A stretch of 64,000 bases of DNA from Ureibacillus composti (GTDB taxonomy: Bacteria; Bacillota; Bacilli; Bacillales_A; Planococcaceae), in the NCBI GenBank assembly GCA_030348875.1, contig JAUCEP010000002.1:1939001-2003000 (forward strand), given 5' to 3'. A program made the position numbers and the translations under genes. A model generated the notes under the pieces. It worked only from the letters and a program-made list of their open reading frames with translations. It made no database searches and was not told the DNA's origin. Positions 58,709 to 64,000 of the stretch are shown piece by piece. Every line of letters begins with the position of its first letter. Positions within the stretch are counted from its first letter, which is position 1.

Positions 58709-59698
58709 TTAAACTGTAACTGTTTCGAATTCTAATAACTCTTGATAATATTTATTCAATGATGAAGCAGATACACTAAAGTTCTCCGCTATTTCTTTCA
58801 CAGTAAATGTAATACCTTCAAATAAATCGCGTTCTTGACCAAAACGAATAGCACCTGCAGCGATAGCAGAAGCTTTTCTTGCTTTTGGTTGTTTCTCTAC
58901 TAAGTAATCTTGCACAATTTCAATTACTCGTTCAGTTGGTAGATTTCTTTCTAGTAAGAATTCTTTTATTTCATCAAGAACTTGTGATTCAAAAGAAGTG
59001 AACTCTTCACCACTATAGCCTGACTCTACTAGATGCACCCAGAAATCTAAATGATGTTTTTGTAAAAATTCTTCAACAGATTCAATAGAAGAATCTTTAT
59101 ATTGTTTAGTGAATGTATCAAAGGCTTGCTTATATTGCAGAGGGAAGAAAATGAGCGTAGATACAGCTAAATAATGGCCTTCTTTCCCTGAACCATCTGG
59201 TAAGATAAAGGCGAATATTTGCATGCCATCTGGAATCGCCTTTTTTGATTCGCGACGTATATAGATGTCTTCACCAGTTATTGAATGTTTTGCAGTGAAA
59301 TAAGTTTCTTCAATGTGCTCTACTTGTCCGATAAACATAACGGGTTGATCCCAACTTTTTAAAACGTCAATTGTTGTTGGACGAATCATTTTTTTCATCG
59401 TACGTTTTAAATAGTTAGTCCAAATATCCTTACGTTGATGGAAGAAAAAGTCATCAAGGGCAACAGATTCAACTAATTCACGTTGTAAATGATTTTGAAG
59501 TTTAGGTAGCCATTGATGTACGAGCTCAAAAAACTCTCGTACATCTTTTCTTTCAGGGTATACATTATAGAATGTTTGAAGAACTGATTCGATCTCTTCA
59601 AAATATACCTCTTCAATTGAAATTTGCTGTTTTCCTTCACAGCATTTTTTGTACTTTTTGCCACTGCCGCATGGACATGGTTCATTACGACCTATCAA
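58709..59698 (-). CDS. SEC-C metal-binding domain protein
   Basis: About 329 residues. Starts IGRNEPCPCGSGKKYKKCC, the zinc-binding SEC-C motif as in SecA tails, at the N-terminus. The rest is helical and unassigned, ending with an HTH-like segment (FTVKEIAENFSVSASSLNKY). TTG 59698 is preferred because AAGGAAGTG fits it; GTG at 59707 would lie in that site. Such proteins are widespread in Bacilli; role unknown. Confidence 0.8.
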   Translation of the reverse strand: MIGRNEPCPCGSGKKYKKCCEGKQQISIEEVYFEEIESVLQTFYNVYPERKDVREFFELVHQWLPKLQNHLQRELVESVALDDFFFHQRKDIWTNYLKRTMKKMIRPTTIDVLKSWDQPVMFIGQVEHIEETYFTAKHSITGEDIYIRRESKKAIPDGMQIFAFILPDGSGKEGHYLAVSTLIFFPLQYKQAFDTFTKQYKDSSIESVEEFLQKHHLDFWVHLVESGYSGEEFTSFESQVLDEIKEFLLERNLPTERVIEIVQDYLVEKQPKARKASAIAAGAIRFGQERDLFEGITFTVKEIAENFSVSASSLNKYYQELLEFETVTV

Positions 59699-59882
59699 TA
59701 AAAACACTTCCTTCTACATATTCTAGTGCAATAATTACGCCGACGCGTAATGGATTACATTAAATACTGTGTACTAATAATAATAACTACTGTCATAACA
59801 GATGAAAAATGATTGTTTATTTCAAAGAGTTTGAAATATCTGACAAAAAATATTTATATGTTTCAATTTATCATTTTAGAAC

Positions 59883-59923
59883 TAAAAAATCAGCCTTAAA
59901 AGAAAAAATTAGGCTGTTTTTTC
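59883..59923 (-). terminator. Terminator of truncated permease gene
   Basis: On the reverse strand CAGCC..GGCTG with AT-rich extension followed by ATTTTTT. Confidence 0.55.
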
Positions 59924-60100
59924 AGGTTGAGCTTTTTTAATGTAAATTTGAAGGAGATGAAACTGATTTATTTGTGCAATCAGATTTCCTCCAAAAATTA
60001 ATAAACCACCAACGATCAATCTAGTTGTGAGATCTTCTCCTAAGAAAATTACCGCGAATAAAGCTGCGAATATTGGTTCTGTAAACCGTACCCATTCCAA
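59909..60100 (-). pseudogene. EamA/DMT permease remnant (C-terminal end)
   Basis: 63 residues ending in KKAQPEKTA. It contains the last two helices of an EamA-type transporter (EPIFAALFAVIFLGEDLTTR, LIVGGLLIFGGNLIAQ), where E-P-x-x-A-x-L-A-x-x-x-L-G-E is the typical closing motif. The upstream 230 or more residues are absent: the sequence runs straight into a LysR fragment on the other strand. Confidence 0.75.
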
Positions 60101-60533
60101 TCAATTTCATTTTGCCCCATTAATTCGAGATCAGCAAGTTTGTATTGTTTCGACTGAAAATTCTTTATTTGCAAAAAATGAAGTAGATCTAAATGAAATT
60201 ATCACTGAGCCGTTTATCATGTCATCTTATAAAGGGACGAATGATGTATTAACGATATTTGAGGATCATGGGATCAAACCAAACATACGGTTTGAACTCT
60301 TTGATAAGGAAGGTATTTTATCGATGGTCGATCATAATTTAGGAATTACTATTTTACCAAAGCTCGTCTTAAATCATCTTCCACAAAATGTACGTGCCAT
60401 ACCGATAAAACAAGAATGCTACCGTACAATTGGTTTATGTAAAAAGCAACAAAAATCACCAGCTACAAAGAAATTTGTCGAAGTCTTAATAGAATGGCTT
60501 TCAATTAATGAAAATCTTACCAAGTTAGAGTAA
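60087..60533 (+). pseudogene. LysR-family regulator remnant (effector-binding end)
   Basis: About 145 residues of a LysR C-terminal domain (FAPLIRDQQVCIVSTENSLF, ILSMVDHNLGITILPKLVLN, RTIGLCKKQQKSPATKKFVE). The helix-turn-helix N-terminal half is missing. The frame extends leftward only into the permease remnant. Together with the permease this is a divergent pair that lost both 5' ends in one deletion near 60085-60105. Confidence 0.75.
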
Positions 60534-60574
60534 ACTAGAATTAATAAAGATAATTTAAACTAATGGGTGATTGT

Positions 60575-61252
60575 GTGGCAAATTTAGCAAATAAAAAAGT
60601 ATTAATTACTAGTGGAGGAACACTAGAGAAATGGGATCGTGTGCGCGGTCATACAAATTTATCAAAAGGAACAATGGGCTGTTATTTAGCTGAAGAGGCA
60701 CTAGCGTCAGGTGCGGAAGTAATCTATTTACACGGTTATTTCGCTCAATTACCAGAACATAAAGATTCCATGAGATTGGTTATGTTTGAAGGGATAGAAG
60801 ATTTGGGAAACAAAGTAAAATCAATCGTACAATCTGAACACATTGATTTCGTTATTATGGCAGCAGCTGGTTCGGATTGGGTAATTGATCAGGTTTATGA
60901 CCAGTCGGGAAATTTAATGACGGAAAAAGGGAAAATGCCATCTGATGAGCCCCCAATTATCCATTTTAAGAAAGCACCTAAAGTATTAGGCCAAATTAAA
61001 GGGTGGGCACCAGAAACCACACTTGTAGGATTTAAATTAGAAGCTACGGATAACATTGATTACTTAATTGATCGAGCGAAATTGCGAATGAATTCATCCG
61101 ATGCACAATTTATGGTAGCAAACAGTTCGAATTCACTATATGGTGTCAATGAACCGCATTTCATTGTATCGTCCACAGGTGAAGTGGTACGTGTAGAAGG
61201 GAAACTTGATACTGCGGTAATGTTACTGAAAATACTTGCAGAATCTGAATAA
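60575..61252 (+). CDS. CoaB-like (phosphopantothenate-cysteine ligase family) protein
   Basis: 225 residues from GTG 60575 (GGGTGAT upstream; ATG 60563 has no site). Motifs KKVLITSGGTLEKWDRVRGH, NLSKGTMGCYLAEEA, FVIMAAAGSDW, LVGFKLEAT and FMVANSSN follow the CoaB fold: nucleotide loop, the A-A-A-x-x-D-W segment and the GFK-x-E motif. CoaB joins cysteine to 4-phosphopantothenate. A full CoaBC is expected elsewhere, so this may be a paralogue with other function. Confidence 0.78.
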   Translation: MANLANKKVLITSGGTLEKWDRVRGHTNLSKGTMGCYLAEEALASGAEVIYLHGYFAQLPEHKDSMRLVMFEGIEDLGNKVKSIVQSEHIDFVIMAAAGSDWVIDQVYDQSGNLMTEKGKMPSDEPPIIHFKKAPKVLGQIKGWAPETTLVGFKLEATDNIDYLIDRAKLRMNSSDAQFMVANSSNSLYGVNEPHFIVSSTGEVVRVEGKLDTAVMLLKILAESE

Positions 61253-61463
61253 CTTTTGTAATTGAGGGACAATAGAAATTAAATGTCCTTCATATTTATT
61301 GAATTCCAAATATTCTGTATATAATAGGTAGTGATGAAAGAATTCATCATGGCAACTTGAAAGGAAAATTTAAATTTTACTTAAAGACATAATTAAGAAC
61401 AACCGTTGACTTAACTGTGATTGTGGTGAACTGTGTCTTTTTAAAAAAGAAAGGAATATAGAA

Positions 61464-61985
61464 ATGTCTATACAAAGTGTACGTGAACATTTAAAAAATT
61501 TTAATCGAGAGCAAGATATTTTAGAATACGAACAAAGTAGTGCAACAGTAGAACAAGCAGCAGTTGCATTAAATGTAATTCCTGCTCGTATTGCCAAAAC
61601 ATTATCTTTTAAAGATCCAGACGGCAATGCTTTTTTAGTCGTGACAGCAGGTGATGCAAAAGTAGATAACAAGAAGTTTCGCGCACAATTCGAAATAAAA
61701 GCAAAGATGTTAAATGCGGACGAAGTTGTAGAACAAACAGGGCATGTTATTGGTGGGGTTTGTCCTTTTGGATTAGCAAACAATTTAAATGTATTTCTAG
61801 ATATTTCATTAAGAAGATTCCAAACGGTATTCCCTGCATGTGGAAGCATCAATTCCGCAATTCAACTAACATGTGATGAGTTAATGGAATACTCAGGTGC
61901 GAAATCTTGGGTAGATGTTAGTAAAGATTGGGATGAACTATTAACTGATACATCTACTGAAGAAGAGAAAACGGTAACGAACTAA
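61464..61985 (+). CDS. YbaK/EbsC-type aminoacyl-tRNA editing protein
   Basis: 173 residues. Editing-domain core: SATVEQAAVALNVIPARIAK, LVVTAGDAKVDNKKFRAQF, GHVIGGVCPFGLAN (the substrate loop) and FPACGSINSAIQL. It deacylates mischarged tRNA, Cys-tRNA(Pro) in the YbaK group. AAAGGAATAT upstream of ATG. Monocistronic by spacing. Confidence 0.9.
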   Translation: MSIQSVREHLKNFNREQDILEYEQSSATVEQAAVALNVIPARIAKTLSFKDPDGNAFLVVTAGDAKVDNKKFRAQFEIKAKMLNADEVVEQTGHVIGGVCPFGLANNLNVFLDISLRRFQTVFPACGSINSAIQLTCDELMEYSGAKSWVDVSKDWDELLTDTSTEEEKTVTN

Positions 61986-62060
61986 CAGATGTTTAGTTCG
62001 TTCCTGATGTAACCAAATGTTAATAATAATTAAGAGTGCTAGATGGAGAGGGAAACTATT

Positions 62061-62822
62061 ATGTATAAATTAGATCACATTGTTCATTTTGTTAATAAAC
62101 CTGAACAACTAGTTGAAGAAACAAAAAAAATCGGCCTTCACACAGTAGAAGGTGGGAAACATGAAATTTGGGGCACCTATAATTCATTATGCTACTTTGG
62201 TCTATCTTACATTGAATTTATAGGGATTTTCGATAAGGAGTTAGTTGAGAAATCTGCTTTAGTGCCGTACACATTACATGCGTCATACATAAAAAGAAAT
62301 CGACAAAATGGGTTTACACGTTTGGCGATCAGAACAAATGAAATTGAGAAGGATGCTGAAAAATTTCGTGCTGCAGGACTTGAAGTATATGGACCTGAGA
62401 CATTTTCAAGAACTCGACCAGATGGTACGGTTTTGACTTGGAAACTTCTCCATTTTGGTAAAAAGAATCTTCCTTTAGATTATCCATTCTTTATTCAATG
62501 GGAAGGTGCTGATGAAGAGCGTTATAGCGAATTAGAGAAAAGTGGGACGATTGCAGAACATCCACTTGGAAATTTAAAAGTGGAGGAAATCTCCTATGCA
62601 GTTGAAGATTTATCTGTTGCAAAAGAATGGGCACAATTATTTGATTTTGAGTTTGAAGAGGGCGACTCGTTTATTAAATTAAATGCGTCAAATTGTATTT
62701 TTGGATTTTATCAAAATCAGAAAGAAAAACAACAAAACGAAATTTTCGAAGTTACGATTTCTGGAGCGAATGAAGAAAAAGTAGTAGTAATTGAAAAAGC
62801 ATACTATAAATTTATCAAATAA
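62061..62822 (+). CDS. VOC-superfamily (glyoxalase-like) protein
   Basis: 253 residues from ATG 62061 (GGAGAGG 8 bp upstream). Begins YKLDHIVHFVNKPEQLVEET with metal-ligand His; a second module starts LKVEEISYAVEDLSVAKEWA. Matches the Glyoxalase_3-like group of two paired beta-alpha-beta modules. Substrate unknown. Confidence 0.82.
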   Translation: MYKLDHIVHFVNKPEQLVEETKKIGLHTVEGGKHEIWGTYNSLCYFGLSYIEFIGIFDKELVEKSALVPYTLHASYIKRNRQNGFTRLAIRTNEIEKDAEKFRAAGLEVYGPETFSRTRPDGTVLTWKLLHFGKKNLPLDYPFFIQWEGADEERYSELEKSGTIAEHPLGNLKVEEISYAVEDLSVAKEWAQLFDFEFEEGDSFIKLNASNCIFGFYQNQKEKQQNEIFEVTISGANEEKVVVIEKAYYKFIK

Positions 62823-62844
62823 AAGAATGAAATAGGGGGATCTA

Positions 62845-64000
62845 TTGAATTTTAAAACTCACATTATATCTATAATTTATTCGATTATGATATTGGGCGT
62901 CTTATCTTTTTTTACTTTCTTCTTATTGTTTTTCTTTACTTTGTTTGGACAAATCCATTATATAAGCCTGATTATAACCATAGCCATATTAATATACGTT
63001 CTACTACTGGCTAAAGTTTTTCAATTTTTGAATACAAAAAAACGTAAAAAGGTATTTGGAGTTGTAGCAATTGTAGCCATTCTACTCTCTTCAATTCTAC
63101 CAATCTATCATACATTGGACGCAAAAATCCCAACTGTTGATGCAGAGGTGAGTATCTATGATTATATTCCATACACTCACGATTCAAAAGTTGTAACATT
63201 AGATGAAAAATCGACTTTGCAACTATCTGGAACTTTACCAAAAATTGATGGGGCAACAGCACTTTATCCGCTGTACTCTGCCATTGTTCAAGCAACGTAT
63301 CCAGAAAAGCAATATGAACCGTACGATAGTGAAATCATGGTAAATACTACGCCAAATGCATATGACAACTTATTTAATGGTACTGTTGATATGATTTTTG
63401 TTGCTGCTCCATCAAAATCACAAATGAATAAAGCAGAGGAACTGGGCCTTGAGCTTGAACTAACTCCAATAGGTAGGGAAGCGTTTGTATTTTTTGTTCA
63501 TCAAAAAAATTCGATTAATGGGTTAACGATGCATCAAATTAAAGATATTTATTCTGGAAAAGTAAGTAATTGGAAAGAAGTTGGTGGTGCTAATGATTCT
63601 ATACGTGCATTTCAACGTCCTGAAGAAAGTGGTTCACAAACAGCCCTTCAATCTCTGATGGGAGATACTCCTATTATGGAAGCGCCAACTGAAAATATAG
63701 CCTCGGGAATGGGTGGCATTATTAATCAAGTTGCTCAATATAAAAATTATAAGAATGCAATTGGATTTACTTTCCGGTTCTATTCCACTGACATGGTAAG
63801 AAATGACCAAATAAAATTGTTAAGAATCAATGGAGTTGAGCCAACAAAAGAAACTATACGAAATGGTGAATATCCAATTACATCTGAATTTTATATCGTA
63901 ACAGCTGGAACAAAAAATCCAAATGTGGAGAAATTGATCGATTGGGTGCTTTCGCAACAAGGACAACAATTAATAGAAAAAGTTGGTTATGTGCCTCTAG
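62845..64000 (+). CDS. PstS-like substrate-binding protein with N-terminal membrane helices, 3'-truncated
   Basis: Open from TTG 62845 (AGGGGGA upstream) to the window end, about 385 residues. Three hydrophobic helices (about 8-40, 44-62, 75-93) precede a periplasmic-binding fold: IDGATALYPLYSAIVQATYP, NLFNGTVDMIFVAAPSKSQ, ELTPIGREAFVFFVHQKNSI, FQRPEESGSQTAL. Phosphate-type binding protein anchored by several helices instead of a lipobox. The end lies beyond the window. Confidence 0.82.
   Translation, partial: MNFKTHIISIIYSIMILGVLSFFTFFLLFFFTLFGQIHYISLIITIAILIYVLLLAKVFQFLNTKKRKKVFGVVAIVAILLSSILPIYHTLDAKIPTVDAEVSIYDYIPYTHDSKVVTLDEKSTLQLSGTLPKIDGATALYPLYSAIVQATYPEKQYEPYDSEIMVNTTPNAYDNLFNGTVDMIFVAAPSKSQMNKAEELGLELELTPIGREAFVFFVHQKNSINGLTMHQIKDIYSGKVSNWKEVGGANDSIRAFQRPEESGSQTALQSLMGDTPIMEAPTENIASGMGGIINQVAQYKNYKNAIGFTFRFYSTDMVRNDQIKLLRINGVEPTKETIRNGEYPITSEFYIVTAGTKNPNVEKLIDWVLSQQGQQLIEKVGYVPL

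Noticed and set aside
1-64000. CRISPR arrays, tRNA or rRNA genes
   Set aside because: No regularly spaced repeats of CRISPR type and no tRNA or rRNA sequence noticed on reading both strands; a covariance-model scan was not possible.

Overview
The window comes from a low-GC endospore-forming member of the Bacillales. Several gene pairs match the Bacillus ypb/ype chromosomal neighbourhood (dynamin-like DynA, RNase H-like protein, YpeQ-type zinc finger). Frequent TTG/GTG starts, an S-layer-homology protein, a Spo0E-like protein and possible 0A boxes suggest a Lysinibacillus/Solibacillus-type relative (Caryophanaceae). The genus is an inference; there is no rRNA to confirm it.

Left chromosomal arm (1-18.2 kb): the end of a dynamin-like GTPase, a rhodanese-type sulfurtransferase, an exported stalk-domain protein, a PrpE-like phosphoesterase, malic enzyme, oligoendopeptidase F, a Yip1-type membrane protein, NADP-type glutamate dehydrogenase, a YaiI/YqxD-type protein overlapping D-serine dehydratase, a squalene/phytoene-synthase-like protein, a DEDDh exonuclease, type II pantothenate kinase, an MFS permease, an RNase H-like protein and a YpeQ-like zinc finger. 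The theme is central carbon/nitrogen metabolism and housekeeping.

Prophage (about 18.22-58.51 kb): a complete siphovirus-type, HK97-fold, probably cos-type prophage bounded by a 17-bp direct repeat. It lies inside what looks like a small structured RNA gene, just before that gene's terminator. The left block reads leftward: integrase, SOS-boxed ImmA peptidase, a RexAB-like cytoplasmic/membrane pair, a BRCT protein with helical repeats, and an Xre repressor. Five TTRCC-N5-GGTAA operators separate it from the rightward early genes (Cro-like, DUF771-like, ORF6N/C antirepressor, replication protein, SSB, dUTPase, XtrA/YqaO-like, ArpU, small recombinase). An IS1182-family element sits in the early region. 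Late genes follow in standard order: HNH, candidate cos, TerS, TerL, portal, protease, capsid, connectors, tail proteins, gpG/gpGT with a -1 frameshift site, tape measure, baseplate/fibre proteins, holin and amidase.

Cargo: several genes do not fit the lytic programme and look like lysogenic conversion or defence cargo. They are a TIR-domain protein with its own terminator, a Spo0E-like phosphatase, a reverse-strand gene plus membrane protein plus HEPN-type protein behind possible Spo0A boxes, a secreted SLH-NucB-Excalibur nuclease, and an SOS-boxed two-gene operon at the right end.

Right chromosomal arm (58.5-64 kb): SEC-C protein, a fused remnant of a DMT permease and a LysR regulator that have both lost their 5' halves, a CoaB-like protein, a YbaK-type editing protein, a VOC protein, and the start of a PstS-like binding protein that runs off the window.
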